This document shows, piece by piece, positions 1 through 9,814 of a DNA stretch of 63,211 nucleotides; the stretch's first letter is position 1, and each line of letters starts with the position of its first letter. The notes beneath the pieces were generated by a model. It did no database searches. It saw nothing but the letters and a program-made list of their open reading frames with translations, and was not told the origin of the DNA. This DNA is from Methylobacterium jeotgali (GTDB lineage: Bacteria; Pseudomonadota; Alphaproteobacteria; Rhizobiales; Beijerinckiaceae), in contig NZ_BPQR01000025.1 of assembly GCF_022179345.1 (NCBI RefSeq), positions 1 through 63,211 on the forward strand. Reading direction: 5' to 3'. The position numbers were made by a program, and so were the translations under genes.

Positions 1-3000
1 CCGGCCGCGTCCGGCGCCCGGCCTAGCAGCCCGAGATAGAGCTCGACGACCTGGCCCAGCGCCGTGCCGGCATCGTGCACGAGCGTGCCGAACAGGCTCT
101 GGTAGGCCAGCGTGTCGACGGTGACCGCGTTGCCCGTCACGTTCGCCGTGTTGCCGGCGAGGTCGCTGATCGCCAGCGCGCTCGTGACCGTGCCCTTGAA
201 GGCGGACAGGTCGACGGTGAAGCGCCCGTCGGCCGCGACCGTGGCCGTGGCGCTGTGGCTGCCGTCCGTGAAGCTCGCCACCGCCTGCGCGTCCGCGTCG
301 AGACCCGACACCGCGAACGAGACCCGGCCCGCCTCGTACCGGTCGAGCAATCCGTTCGACGTCCCGTCAACGACGAGCGTTGCGCGCACGCCATCGTCGT
401 TCTGGCCGCCAGCGCCGGTCGGATCGGACCCGGCATCGGCCGTCGTATCGAGCACGAAGGAGAAGGTGTCGCTGTCGGTGACGTTGCCGGCCACGTCCGT
501 CGCCCGCACCTGCACGCTGTGGCGGCCGTCCTGGGTGCCGTCGGTCCGGAAGGCCGGCGCCGCCGTCCCGAAGGCACCGCCGTCGATCGCGTAGAGCAGG
601 CTCGTGCCCGCATCCACGGTGTAGACGAGCGCCGGGTTGCTGGTGATGCCGTCCCCGGCCGTGCCCGTGTCGCTCGCCAGCGCGATCCGCGGGACGGAGG
701 GAGCGATCGAGTCGATCGTGAGGGCGAGCGCCGCACTCGCCGCGCCGGTGTTGCCGGCGGCATCGGTCGCCGTGGCGGTGAGGCTGTGGGCGCCGTCCGC
801 GAGGGTTCCGGGCGTGAAGCTCCAGCGTCCGTCCGCCGAGGCCACGGTCTCGCCGAGCCGCACGCCGGCATCGAGCACGGTGACGGTCGCGCCCGCCTCG
901 GCGGTGCCGCTCAGGGTCGGGCTGCGGCTCGCGGTGATCCCGTCGCCCGCGGTTCCGGTGTCCGGCGTGAAGCCGGTGATCGCCGGCGCGTCCGGCGCGA
1001 CCCGATCCACCGCATGGGCCGTCGAGCCCGTCAGGGTCGCCGGGTTGCCTGCGGCGTCGATCACGTCGCTCGTCCCCGACAGGGCCACCGCCAGCGTGCC
1101 CGTCCCGACGATGCCGTTCACAGTGACGACATAGTCTCCGCCCGAGCCGCTGATGCCCGCGATCGTGCCCGCGGCGCTGCCCGTCGCCGTCAGCGCGAGG
1201 TCGGACAGGTCCAGGCGCTGCACCGCCTCGCTGAACCGCAGGGTGAAGGTCGTGCTCGCCGCCGCGGCGCTCGCGGCGTCCGCCGTCGCGGCGGCCGTGG
1301 GAGCGGTGGTGTCGAGGGTCACGTCGAGGGCGGCCGAGCCGAGGCTGGTGCCGACGCCGGACGTCTGCGTCGCCACGAGGTGGTGCACGCCGTCTCCGCT
1401 CAGGGTGACGGCCGCGGAGAAGGTGCCCCCGGCGCCGACGTTCGCCGTCCCGACGACGGCCTCGGCCCCGTCGCGCACGCCGTTATTGTTGGCGTCGTCG
1501 AAGATCGAGACCGCGGCGCCCGCCTGACCCGAGCCCGTGACGGTCATGGACGCCTTGTTCGTGAGCTTGTCGCTGCCCGAGATGCCGGTGTCGTCGCCCG
1601 CTGCGAGCGCCAGGCCGGTCGGCACGGGCGTGCCGACGGTGATGTCGACGGTGACAGCGTTGGAGGAGGCCAGTCCGTCGCTGGCCCGGTAGGTGAAGCT
1701 GTCGGCGCCGACGTAGCCGGCGGCGGGCGTGTAGACGAAGGAGCCGTCGGCGTTGACGGTGAGGATGCCGTGCGCCGGCCCGGTGACCAGCACCGCGGAC
1801 AGGGTATCGCCGTCGACATCCGTGTCGTTGGCGAGGAGGCCCGTCGCGGCCGGCACGGTCAGGGCCGTGTTCCGGTCGGTCTGGTAGGCCTCGGCCGCGG
1901 CGACCGGCGCGTCGTTGACGGAGGCGACGGTGATCGCGACCGTGCCGGTGGGGTTGACCCCCTGCGGGCCGCTCAGGCCGTCGTCGATCGCCACCGCGAC
2001 CGAGGTGGTGCCGTGGTAGTTCGCCGCCGGGGTGAAGGTCACGGCGGCGAGCAGCGCCGCCACCGCCGCCGGGCTGCCGCTGATCGTGTAGACGCCGCCG
2101 ACCCCCGGGCCCGCACCGGCAAGGCTGCCGGTCGCGGGATCGGCGAGCGTCAGGGTCGCGGTGACGGTGGCGCTGTCGATATCCGCGACCGTGGGGGCCG
2201 TGGTGAAGAGCTTCGTGGCCACCGCGTCCTCGGCGAGGCCGAGCGCCTGCGTCAGCCCCGTGGCGGTCGGCGCGTCGTTGACGGGCGTGACGGTGATCGA
2301 GACCGTACCGGCAGGATTGACGCCCTGGGGACCGTTCTGGCCGTCGTCGACCACCACCGCGATCGAGGTGGTGCCGTGGTAGTTCGCGGCCGGTGCGAAG
2401 GCGATGGCGGCGAGCGACGCGCTCACCTGCCCCAGGCTGCCGAAGAGGTTGTAGACCCCGCCGGGGCCGCCGGTGAGGCCCGGTCCGGTGAGGCTGCCCG
2501 CCGCCGGGTCGGCCAGCGTCAGGGTCGCGAAGACGAAGTTGCCATCGACGTCCGCGATCGTGGGCGCGACGGTGAAGAGCTTCGTGGCCGCCGCGTCCTC
2601 GGCGAGGCTGAGTGCCTGCGTCAGGCCCGTGGCGGTCGGCGCGTCGTTGACGGGTGCGACGTTGATCGAGGCCTTGGCGATGCCGCCGCCGAGACCGGCG
2701 TCGGCGTTGCTGGTCGAGGCCTGCACGTCGAAGCTGCCGGTGCCGTTGAAGTTCGGCTCGGGCGTGAACTTCAGCCCGGCACTCGCCTGCGCATCGGTGA
2801 TGAACGTGCCCGCGCTCACGGGGGTGGTGCCGTCGGCGAGGTAGAGCGTGCCGTGCTGGATGTTGGTGATCTTGAACCAGGCGACCTCGCTGCCATCGAC
2901 CGCGTTGCGGGCGATGACGAGGCCGGCGGTGGTCTGGGCATCCTCGCCGGTGCTGGCCGCGGTGACGCTGGGCGTGTCCGCGACGGGCGCGACGGTGATC

Positions 3001-6000
3001 GAGACCGTGCCGGTGGGATTGCTGCCCTGCGGGCCGTTCTGGCCGTCGTTGATCGCCACCGCGATCGACGTGGAGCCGTGATAGTTCGCCGCCGGGGTGA
3101 AGGTGATCGCGGCGAGCTGCGCGTTCACCTGAGCCACGCTTCCGAAGAGGTTGTAGACCCCGCCGGTGCCGGGAGGGAGGCCGGGCGCGTTGAGGCTGCC
3201 CGCCGCCGGGTCAGCGAGGGTCAGGGTCGCGAAGACGAAGGTACTATCGACATCCGCGATCGTGGGCGCGACGGTAAAGAGCTTCGTGGCCGCCGCGTCC
3301 TCCGCGAGGCCGAGCACCTGCGTCAAGCCGGTGGCGGTCGGCGCGTCGTTGACGGGTGCGACGGTGATCGAGACCGTGCCGGTGGGGTTGATGCCCTGCG
3401 GGCCGTTCTGGCCGTCGCTGATCGCCACGGCGACCGAGGTGAGGCCGTTGTAGTTCGTCGCCGGGGCGAAGACGACGGACTTGAGCGCCGTGGCCACCGC
3501 CGCCGGGCTGCCGGTGACGGTGTAGACGCCAGCCGCGCCGGGCGTGGCGTTGATGAGCCTGCCGGCCGCCGGATCGGCGAGCGTCAGGGTCGCGGTGACG
3601 ACGGCGCTGTCGACGTCCGCGATCGTGAGCGCCCCCGTGAAGAGCGGGGCGACCGAATCTTCGGCGACGATGAGCGCCTGCGTCAGACCGGTGGCGGTCG
3701 GCGCGTCATTGACGGGCGCGACCGTGATCGAGACCGTGCCGGTGGGATTGGTGCCCTGAGGGCCGTTCTGGCCGTCGCTGATCGCCACGGCGACCGAGGT
3801 GAGGCCGTTGTAGTTCGCCGCCGGGGCGAAGACGACGCCGCTGAGCGCCGCGGCCACGGACGCCGGACTGCCGGTGATGATGTAGACGCCGGCCGCGCCG
3901 GGCGTGGCGCCGAGGAGCGTGCCGGCGGCCGGATCGGCGAGCGTCAGGGTCGCGGTGACGGTGGCGCTGTCGACGTCCGCGATCGTGGGGGGCGTCGTGA
4001 AGAGCCGGGCGATCGTATCCTCGGCGAGGCCGAGCGTGTTCGAGAGGCCGGTGGCGGTCGGCGCGTCGTTGACGGCCGCGACGGTGACCGACTTGGAGAC
4101 GGCCGTGGACGCGCCGGATCCGTCGTTGGCGGTGAAGGTGATGGTGCGGGGGCTCGTATCCGGCGTGTCCGAGGTGTCGGTGTAGGTCACGCTGCGCAGG
4201 ACCGCCTGGAACTGCGCCAGCGTCGCCGTCGCGCCCGACGAGGTGAGCGTGAGCACGCCCGTCGCGCCGTTGTAGGTCCCGACGACGTTGCCGTAGATCG
4301 CGGTGCTCATGTTGGCGAAAGCCAGCACGTCCTGGCCGGAGCGGAAGTTGCCCGTGATCGCGACGGTCGCGGAGGCCAGCGTCGTGCTGTCGGGGTCGGT
4401 GACGATGATCCCGGGATCGATCGGGACGGCAATCTGCTCGCTCGCCGCGGTGGACCCGCTCGTCGCCGTCAGCACCGGCGGCTGGGTGGCGACGGTGGTG
4501 AAGTTGAGCGTCGTGAAGTCGGTGCCGCGGATGCCTGCGTAGACGATACCGTCGCTGTCGACGAAGGCGCCCTGGTCGATCTGGATCGCGTAGCCCGTAT
4601 TCGCGGCGAGCGCGCCGTGCGCAATGGTGACGGTGCTGCCGGCGATCGAGACCGCGCCGCCGGACACCGCGATGGTCTCCACCACGCTCCGGTCCGCGAT
4701 CCTGACGATCCGGATGTTGCCGGAGCCCGCGAACACGGCCTCGTCGAAGGTGAGGACGATGCTGGCCGTCCGCGAGATGCCGGTGGCGTTGTCGGTCGGA
4801 TTCGTGGCGACGAGCGTCGGGGGAGAGCCGTCGCCGCCGGTGTCGCTGCCTTGAATCCAGACCTGCGTGGCGCCGTTGGAACGATCGACGAGATCGACGT
4901 CGCCGTCATGGTCGATGTCGACGGCGAAGAGGAAGGAGGAGCTGATCTGCTGGTTCGTGAAGTCGAAGCCGGCGAAGGGAGTGCCGGCGGCGCGGGCATC
5001 GGCGAAGTCCTGGAAGGTGCCGTTGCCCAGATTCTGCTTGTAGCCGATGCCGACCCCGGCGACGTTGCCGTTCTGATAGAGAATGTCGACGTCGCCGTCG
5101 CCGTCGAAGTCGCCGAACACCATCCGCGAATCGAAGGGGCCCGTGTGCCCGATCGGGTCCGGCAAGATCTTCACGAAGGTGCCGTTGGACTGCTGCTGCC
5201 AATACTGGAACGCGTTGTTCGACCGGTCGACGATGTCCACCCGTCCGTCGTTGTTGAGGTCGACGGCGAAGAGGAAGGAGGAGCTGATCTGCTGGTTCGT
5301 GAAGTCGAAGCCGGCGAAAGGAGTGCCGGCGGCGCGGGCATCGGCGAAGTCTCGGAAGGTGCCGTTGCCCAGGTTCTGCTTGTAGCCGATGCCGACTCCG
5401 GGAGCGTTGCCGTTCTGGTAGAGGATGTCGACGTCGCCGTCGCCGTCGAAGTCGCCGAACACCATCCGCGAATCGAAGAGGCCCGTGTCCCCGATCGGGT
5501 CCGGCAGGACCTTCACGAAGGTGCCGTTGGACTGCTGCTGCCAATACTGGAACGCGTTGTTCGACCGATCGACGAGGTCCACCCGTCCGTCGTTGTTGAG
5601 GTCGACGGCGAACAGGAAGGAGGAGCTGATCTGCTGGTTCGTGAAGTCGAAGCCGGCGAAGGGAGTGCCGGCGGCGCGGGCATCGGCGAAGTCCCGGAAG
5701 GTGCCGTTGCCCAGGTTCTGCTTGTAGCCGATGCCGACTCCGGCGACGTTGCCGTTCTGGTAGAGGATGTCGACGTCGCCGTCGCCGTCGAAGTCGCCGA
5801 ACACCATCCGCGAATCGAAGGGGCCCGTGTCCCCGATCGTATCTGGCCCCTTCGTGAACTTGACTGCGAGGAGGCTGCGGTAGGACTGCTGCGCCGCAAG
5901 GGTGAAGGGCGTGCCCGGCGCGACGGTGCCGACGCCGGCATCGAGCATCCACGAGCCGCCCGCCCCCGCCGCGCCGACGGGATGCGTCGCCGCCGCCACG

Positions 6001-6380
6001 GCCGCATCGCCCAGCGCCCGCGAGAGGAACGCCAGGAACTGACGACCCTCCGTGCCGCTCGCCAGATCGCATGCATAAACTCTCACCGCGCCTGCGGGAG
6101 CGAGAGCCGCACCGATCTCCGCCAGGACGGCGGCGTGGGTTGCCAGACCCTCCGCGTCGAGAGCGTGCGCGCCGAACTCGAGCGCGCCGGGGCGGCCGTG
6201 GGCCACGAGCGAGAGGTCCGTCAGGCCCGACAGGAGCTCGCGATCGATGATCTCGGCCACCTGGCGCAGACCATCACGGGCGGGGTCGATCACGAAACCC
6301 TGGGCGCCTGGACGAAGCCCGTCGAGGAGCCGCGCGAGCTCGGGTGCGCGCGGATCGAAGAAGACGACGGACGTGCTCAT
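1..6380 (-). CDS. Giant DUF4347 / FG-GAP / cadherin-like repeat protein, 3' end outside window
   Basis: The minus strand is open from the ATG at 6380 to the window edge, over 2,120 residues with no stop. An AGGGGG ribosome site precedes the ATG. Residues about 5-165 form a DUF4347 domain (VVFFDP, SLVAHGRPG, VRVYACDLASG, and an ending typical of the family). Residues about 185-500 hold FG-GAP/VCBS-type repeats of the form FGDFDGDGDVDILYQNG, with acidic calcium-loop residues. Residues about 513-626 look like a Big_5/SbsA Ig-like domain. Residues about 630-1580 hold cadherin-like units each ending in VNDAPTATGL, and about 1580-2077 hold further bacterial Ig-like units. The last visible residues (LYLGLLGRAPDAA) begin a DUF4214 domain. 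Proteins of this build are large secreted adhesins, usually type I secreted without an N-terminal signal peptide, and none is seen here. Secretion and adhesion are inferred. Confidence 0.88.
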   Translation of the reverse strand, partial: MSTSVVFFDPRAPELARLLDGLRPGAQGFVIDPARDGLRQVAEIIDRELLSGLTDLSLVAHGRPGALEFGAHALDAEGLATHAAVLAEIGAALAPAGAVRVYACDLASGTEGRQFLAFLSRALGDAAVAAATHPVGAAGAGGSWMLDAGVGTVAPGTPFTLAAQQSYRSLLAVKFTKGPDTIGDTGPFDSRMVFGDFDGDGDVDILYQNGNVAGVGIGYKQNLGNGTFRDFADARAAGTPFAGFDFTNQQISSSFLFAVDLNNDGRVDLVDRSNNAFQYWQQQSNGTFVKVLPDPIGDTGLFDSRMVFGDFDGDGDVDILYQNGNAPGVGIGYKQNLGNGTFRDFADARAAGTPFAGFDFTNQQISSSFLFAVDLNNDGRVDIVDRSNNAFQYWQQQSNGTFVKILPDPIGHTGPFDSRMVFGDFDGDGDVDILYQNGNVAGVGIGYKQNLGNGTFQDFADARAAGTPFAGFDFTNQQISSSFLFAVDIDHDGDVDLVDRSNGATQVWIQGSDTGGDGSPPTLVATNPTDNATGISRTASIVLTFDEAVFAGSGNIRIVRIADRSVVETIAVSGGAVSIAGSTVTIAHGALAANTGYAIQIDQGAFVDSDGIVYAGIRGTDFTTLNFTTVATQPPVLTATSGSTAASEQIAVPIDPGIIVTDPDSTTLASATVAITGNFRSGQDVLAFANMSTAIYGNVVGTYNGATGVLTLTSSGATATLAQFQAVLRSVTYTDTSDTPDTSPRTITFTANDGSGASTAVSKSVTVAAVNDAPTATGLSNTLGLAEDTIARLFTTPPTIADVDSATVTATLTLADPAAGTLLGATPGAAGVYIITGSPASVAAALSGVVFAPAANYNGLTSVAVAISDGQNGPQGTNPTGTVSITVAPVNDAPTATGLTQALIVAEDSVAPLFTGALTIADVDSAVVTATLTLADPAAGRLINATPGAAGVYTVTGSPAAVATALKSVVFAPATNYNGLTSVAVAISDGQNGPQGINPTGTVSITVAPVNDAPTATGLTQVLGLAEDAAATKLFTVAPTIADVDSTFVFATLTLADPAAGSLNAPGLPPGTGGVYNLFGSVAQVNAQLAAITFTPAANYHGSTSIAVAINDGQNGPQGSNPTGTVSITVAPVADTPSVTAASTGEDAQTTAGLVIARNAVDGSEVAWFKITNIQHGTLYLADGTTPVSAGTFITDAQASAGLKFTPEPNFNGTGSFDVQASTSNADAGLGGGIAKASINVAPVNDAPTATGLTQALSLAEDAAATKLFTVAPTIADVDGNFVFATLTLADPAAGSLTGPGLTGGPGGVYNLFGSLGQVSASLAAIAFAPAANYHGTTSIAVVVDDGQNGPQGVNPAGTVSITVTPVNDAPTATGLTQALGLAEDAVATKLFTTAPTVADIDSATVTATLTLADPATGSLAGAGPGVGGVYTISGSPAAVAALLAAVTFTPAANYHGTTSVAVAIDDGLSGPQGVNPTGTVAITVASVNDAPVAAAEAYQTDRNTALTVPAATGLLANDTDVDGDTLSAVLVTGPAHGILTVNADGSFVYTPAAGYVGADSFTYRASDGLASSNAVTVDITVGTPVPTGLALAAGDDTGISGSDKLTNKASMTVTGSGQAGAAVSIFDDANNNGVRDGAEAVVGTANVGAGGTFSAAVTLSGDGVHHLVATQTSGVGTSLGSAALDVTLDTTAPTAAATADAASAAAASTTFTLRFSEAVQRLDLSDLALTATGSAAGTIAGISGSGGDYVVTVNGIVGTGTLAVALSGTSDVIDAAGNPATLTGSTAHAVDRVAPDAPAITGFTPDTGTAGDGITASRSPTLSGTAEAGATVTVLDAGVRLGETVASADGRWSFTPGTLADGAHSLTATATDAAGNTGAASAALALTIDSIAPSVPRIALASDTGTAGDGITSNPALVYTVDAGTSLLYAIDGGAFGTAAPAFRTDGTQDGRHSVQVRATDVAGNVTDSDTFSFVLDTTADAGSDPTGAGGQNDDGVRATLVVDGTSNGLLDRYEAGRVSFAVSGLDADAQAVASFTDGSHSATATVAADGRFTVDLSAFKGTVTSALAISDLAGNTANVTGNAVTVDTLAYQSLFGTLVHDAGTALGQVVELYLGLLGRAPDAA
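1900..4095 (-). repeat. Cadherin-like repeats of about 360-369 bp
   Basis: The sequence encoding VNDAPTATGL recurs with landmarks at 2260, 2629, 3331, 3691 and 4051. The spacings are 369, 702 (two units), 360 and 360 bp. Each unit encodes about 120 residues with the pattern SATVTATLTLADPATG ... VYTISGSPA ... ANYHGTTSVAVAIDDG ... GTVAITVA. The unit between 2629 and 3331 includes a distinct variant (SVTAASTGEDAQTTAGLVI). These are Ig-fold stalk repeats of a surface adhesin. Confidence 0.8.
4895..5842 (-). repeat. Tandem 342-bp FG-GAP-encoding repeats
   Basis: Three consecutive copies of a 342-bp (114-residue) unit lie inside the giant repeat gene; the third is incomplete. The same landmark, encoding DSRMVFGDFDGDGD, recurs at 5801, 5459 and 5117, exactly 342 bp apart. 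The copies are nearly identical at the DNA level, which suggests recent duplication or gene conversion. The exact periodicity keeps the frame. Confidence 0.9.
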
Positions 6381-7025
6381 GCTGTTTCCCCCTGCAGCGC
6401 TCGGATCGAGATCCGTTCGCCGTCCCTGCGATCGGAGGCCGTCTGCCAGCTCGATCGCAGGCGATCAGGAAATTCCCGCCCGCACTCGTCTCCGCAGAAC
6501 AGTCGCCTTCGAACCTTACGCCGCATGTTAAGAATTGTTTAACCGGATTTTGCAAGCGGCCTGCGCCTAAATTCAGTACTCCAGGGGCGCGGCATGCCCT
6601 TCAATCGAATATTAAGCATAACGAGGGGACGGGATCGGAACTCACGCCGCTCGGGATTGCCGATCCGTTTCGATTGTCGATCGGCCGTTCATCGAGGCAG
6701 GCCTCTCTCAGTAATCTGAAGCGCTCGCAAGTATCTATCGAAGAGACGGCGATGCCTGCTCTATTGCTCCGAGTGCAATTTTGTTCTTTGGGAGACGAGG
6801 CTGCGAGGTGCGGCAGCCACATGGGCCACCGCAGTGACCTTGAGATGTCAGCCTGCTCTCACATGCAGGGGGCGGCCCTCGCGCCGTGTGCGGGCGCGGA
6901 TCGCAACCACGGACATCCGCAAGGTCTGCTTGCGGGCGGGTTGGCCGATACGAGCGACTGGTTCGGCCGAAAACCGCCAGTCGGGTCTGGAAGATTGGCG
7001 GCTCGACGAGCGTGCCGGCCCTCGG
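6381..7025. other. Intergenic region upstream of the giant repeat gene
   Basis: About 645 bp without a convincing gene; short open frames on both strands lack family-like sequence. The AT-richer part near 6520-6610 contains GTTAA-N7-TTAAC at 6525-6541 and is the likeliest place for the promoter of the minus-strand repeat gene. Nothing else was recognised. Confidence 0.4.
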
Positions 7026-7400
7026 TCACTTCGTGGGCTTGGAGCGCGCCGTCAGCTTGTTTCCGTCCGGATCGCGAAGGTAGGCGACGAAGGACCCATT
7101 GGGGCGCTCGGCGGGCGGGGTCTCGATCGCGGTCCCGCCGTGCGTGGCGCCGGCCTCGTGCCATGCGCGAACATGATCCGGGCTCTCGGCGGCAATGCCG
7201 ATGGTCCCACCGTTGGCCGCCGTCGCCGGCTGTCCGTTGATCGGCTTGGTGACCATCAGACGACCGCCCTCGTGCGTGTAGATCAGCCTGCCCCTGGCAT
7301 CCAGCTTGCCCGATCGGCCTCCCAAGGCCGCGAATGTGGCGTCATAGAAGAGCTTGGCCCGGTCGAGATCGTTACTGCCGATCATCACGTGCGTGAACAT
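7026..7400 (-). CDS. VOC (glyoxalase/dioxygenase superfamily) protein
   Basis: This 124-residue protein has the single-module vicinal oxygen chelate pattern. It opens with FTHVMIGSNDLDRAKLFYDATF, carries a central GGRLMVTKPINGQPAT segment, and ends with FVAYLRDPDGNKLTA. The length is normal for one VOC module pair. Members include glyoxalases, fosfomycin or bleomycin resistance proteins and dioxygenases, and the sequence does not tell which substrate is used. It stands alone, about 110 bp downstream of the prolyl oligopeptidase gene on the same strand. Confidence 0.85.
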   Translation of the reverse strand: MFTHVMIGSNDLDRAKLFYDATFAALGGRSGKLDARGRLIYTHEGGRLMVTKPINGQPATAANGGTIGIAAESPDHVRAWHEAGATHGGTAIETPPAERPNGSFVAYLRDPDGNKLTARSKPTK

Positions 7401-7512
7401 GTCCGCTCCGCTGCGGGGTGACGGGTCACGATCGTATCACAAATTCCCGACGCGGGGCCGTCCCGGTCGACGAGCCGTGAGGATCGCGAGGCAGGACGGA
7501 GCGCAACTCCTG

Positions 7513-9591
7513 TCATCGCAATGCAGATTCGGGGGCTTTCACCGCCAGCCCGGTCCAGCGGGCGGCGAACGCCCAGAGGTCCACGACCTCCTCGATGACT
7601 TTATCGGTCGGCTTACCGGCACCGTGACCCGCCCGGGCCTCGACCCGCAGCAGGCGTGGCCGTGGCCCGAGGTCGGCGGCCTGCAGTGCCGCGACGTACT
7701 TGAAGGAATGGCCCGGGACGACGCGGTCGTCCGTGTCTGCGGTCGTCGCGAGGATCGCCGGATAGCGCTCTCCCGCCCGGATGTTGTGCAGGGGCGAGTA
7801 GGCGACGAGGTCGTGGAAATCCGCCTCCACGGCCGGGTCGCCGAAGTCCCGCATCCAGTACCGCCCGCCGGTGAAGCGGTCGAAGCGCAGCATGTCCATC
7901 ACGCCGACGTCGGGCAGTGCCGCCGCGAACAGGTCCGGACGCTGGTTGACCACGGCGCCGACCAGGAGCCCGCCGTTGGAGCCGCCCTGGATCGCCAGGC
8001 CGTCCGGCGCGGCGATGCCCTCGGCCTTGAGGTACTCGGCCGCGGCGATGAAGTCGTCGAAGGCGGTCTGCTTGTTCGCGAGCCGGCCGGCGTCGTGCCA
8101 GGACCTGCCGTACTCGCCGCCGCCGCGGATGTTGGCCACCGCGAAGACGCCGCCCTGCTCCACCCAGGCGATCCGCTCGGGCGCGTAGTAGGGCACCATG
8201 CTGATCCCGAAGCCGCCGTAGCCATAGAGCAGGGTCGGCGCCGAGCCGACGACGTCCCTGCGCCGGACCACGAACAGCGGCACGCGCGTCCCGTCCTTCG
8301 AGGCGTAGAAGCGCCGCTCGACGACGATGCCGGCAAGATCGGCGGCGGCCTTCGGCCTCGCCCAGACCATGGTGGCGTTGCGGGCGACCTCGTAGCGCAG
8401 GATGGTGGTGGGCGTGTCGTAGCTGGTGAAGACGAAGAAGACCTCGTCATCCTCTGCGCGGCCGTGAAAGCCGCCGGCGGTGCCGGGGCCGGGAAGGTCC
8501 ACGACGCCGTCGGGCGTGCCGTCGAGGCGACGGCGCTCGATCCACGTCCCGGCGTCCACCAGATACGCCAGCAGCAGGCGCCCGCCGACGAGCGCCCCGT
8601 CGTTCAGCACCGCCATCGTCTCCGCAACGAGATCCTCGAACGCGGGCTCGGGGTCGGCGAGGTCGAGCGTCACGACCTTGCCGCGCTGGGCGCCGTCGCG
8701 CGTCATCAGGAACAGCTTCGTCCCGACGTTGCCGATCACGGCCCAGAGGTCGTCGAGCCCCGCCGCCACGGTCCGCGACGCCCAAGCCGGGTTGTCCAGG
8801 TCGAGGACGGTTAGGGCGTTGCCACCCGAGCCGGCCGAGGAGACGATGACGGCATAGCGGCCGTCCTCGGTCACGTCGGCGAAGTGCAGTAGGTGCGGCC
8901 GGTCCGGCGTGGCATGGACCAGCCGGTCCTGCGACTGGGGCGTCCCGAGCTTGTGGAAGTGGACGGCGTGACCCTGCACCGGGGCCTCGAACGTCGTGTC
9001 CGTCCCAGCCTCGGGGAAGCGCGAGTAGAAGAAGCCCGAGCCGTCCTTCGCCCAGGCCATGGTCGAGAACCTGACCCGGACGAGCTCGTCCTGGAGGAAC
9101 TCCCCGGTCTCCACGTCGAGGACGCGGACCGAGCGCCAGTCGCTGCCGCCGTCCTGCACGGCGAAGGCGAGGTGCGCCCCATCCTGCGAGGCTGCCCACT
9201 CGCCCAGCGCCGCCGCGCCGTCCTCGGACCACTGGTTCGGGTCGAGAAGGACGCGATCCTGCCCGGCCCCTTCCTTGCCCTCGCCCTCGCGGACGACGAG
9301 GACGGCTTGCGCGTCGAGGCCGGAGTTGCGGGTGAAGAAGGTGCGGTTGCCCCGCTTCCTCGGCACGCTCAGGCGCTCGTGGTCGAAGAGCGCGGTCAGG
9401 CGCTGCCGGAAGGTGTCGCGTCCAGGCAGCCCGACCAAGTAGCCGCGGGCGAGGCCGTCCTGGGCGCGGGCCCAGCTGGCGACCTCCGGGTCGCGGCGCA
9501 GGTCGTTCTCGAGCCAGCGGTACGGATCGGCGATCCGCGTGCCGAACCTGTCCTCTGCGATCGCGTCTCGGCGGGTGTCGGGATACTTCAT
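7513..9591 (-). CDS. Prolyl oligopeptidase family serine peptidase (S9A)
   Basis: The ATG at 9591 is chosen because AGGAGA lies six to seven bases upstream and the protein then starts [14 protein letters not shown], the normal S9A beginning; this gives 692 residues, usual for the family. The N-terminal half is a seven-bladed propeller-type region. The C-terminal half is the alpha/beta hydrolase, with LLYGYGGFG, the nucleophile motif GGSNGG, the Asp region [16 protein letters not shown] and the catalytic His in [16 protein letters not shown]. The family cleaves short peptides after proline. Upstream in frame, the 223 bp before this ATG encode a hydrophobic stretch (LALSLLLALAFA) that would suit a signal peptide but has no ATG, so a non-AUG secreted form is possible. 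The tetR gene lies just upstream. Confidence 0.93.
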   Translation of the reverse strand: MKYPDTRRDAIAEDRFGTRIADPYRWLENDLRRDPEVASWARAQDGLARGYLVGLPGRDTFRQRLTALFDHERLSVPRKRGNRTFFTRNSGLDAQAVLVVREGEGKEGAGQDRVLLDPNQWSEDGAAALGEWAASQDGAHLAFAVQDGGSDWRSVRVLDVETGEFLQDELVRVRFSTMAWAKDGSGFFYSRFPEAGTDTTFEAPVQGHAVHFHKLGTPQSQDRLVHATPDRPHLLHFADVTEDGRYAVIVSSAGSGGNALTVLDLDNPAWASRTVAAGLDDLWAVIGNVGTKLFLMTRDGAQRGKVVTLDLADPEPAFEDLVAETMAVLNDGALVGGRLLLAYLVDAGTWIERRRLDGTPDGVVDLPGPGTAGGFHGRAEDDEVFFVFTSYDTPTTILRYEVARNATMVWARPKAAADLAGIVVERRFYASKDGTRVPLFVVRRRDVVGSAPTLLYGYGGFGISMVPYYAPERIAWVEQGGVFAVANIRGGGEYGRSWHDAGRLANKQTAFDDFIAAAEYLKAEGIAAPDGLAIQGGSNGGLLVGAVVNQRPDLFAAALPDVGVMDMLRFDRFTGGRYWMRDFGDPAVEADFHDLVAYSPLHNIRAGERYPAILATTADTDDRVVPGHSFKYVAALQAADLGPRPRLLRVEARAGHGAGKPTDKVIEEVVDLWAFAARWTGLAVKAPESALR

Positions 9592-9814
9592 GGGCGTCTC
9601 CTGGTGGGCAAAGGCGAGGGCGAGAAGCAGGGACAGGGCAAGGCCTGCCGTCGGCGCAATGAGGATGGTGCGCCGCGGCCGGGCCGACCGACCCTGGGGT
9701 CCGGTCCCGCGCGGGCAGCCGTCGGCGATCCCAGGGAGCCGAGCTGGGCCGTTCGCTATCCTCGTGTCGCCGTTGCTTTGGGGGCGGTGCCTCACCCGCT
9801 CCGGCGGCGAGACT

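Noticed and set aside
1900..4095. CRISPR-like array
   Set aside because: The regular repeats are 360-369 bp coding units inside one reading frame, not short repeats with unique spacers. No CRISPR array or cas gene was seen in the window.
75..6542. Plus-strand open frame of 2,155 codons
   Set aside because: It is antisense to the DUF4347 repeat gene. Its translation is Arg/Gly/Val/Asp-rich low-complexity sequence without family motifs, while the minus strand gives clear domains.
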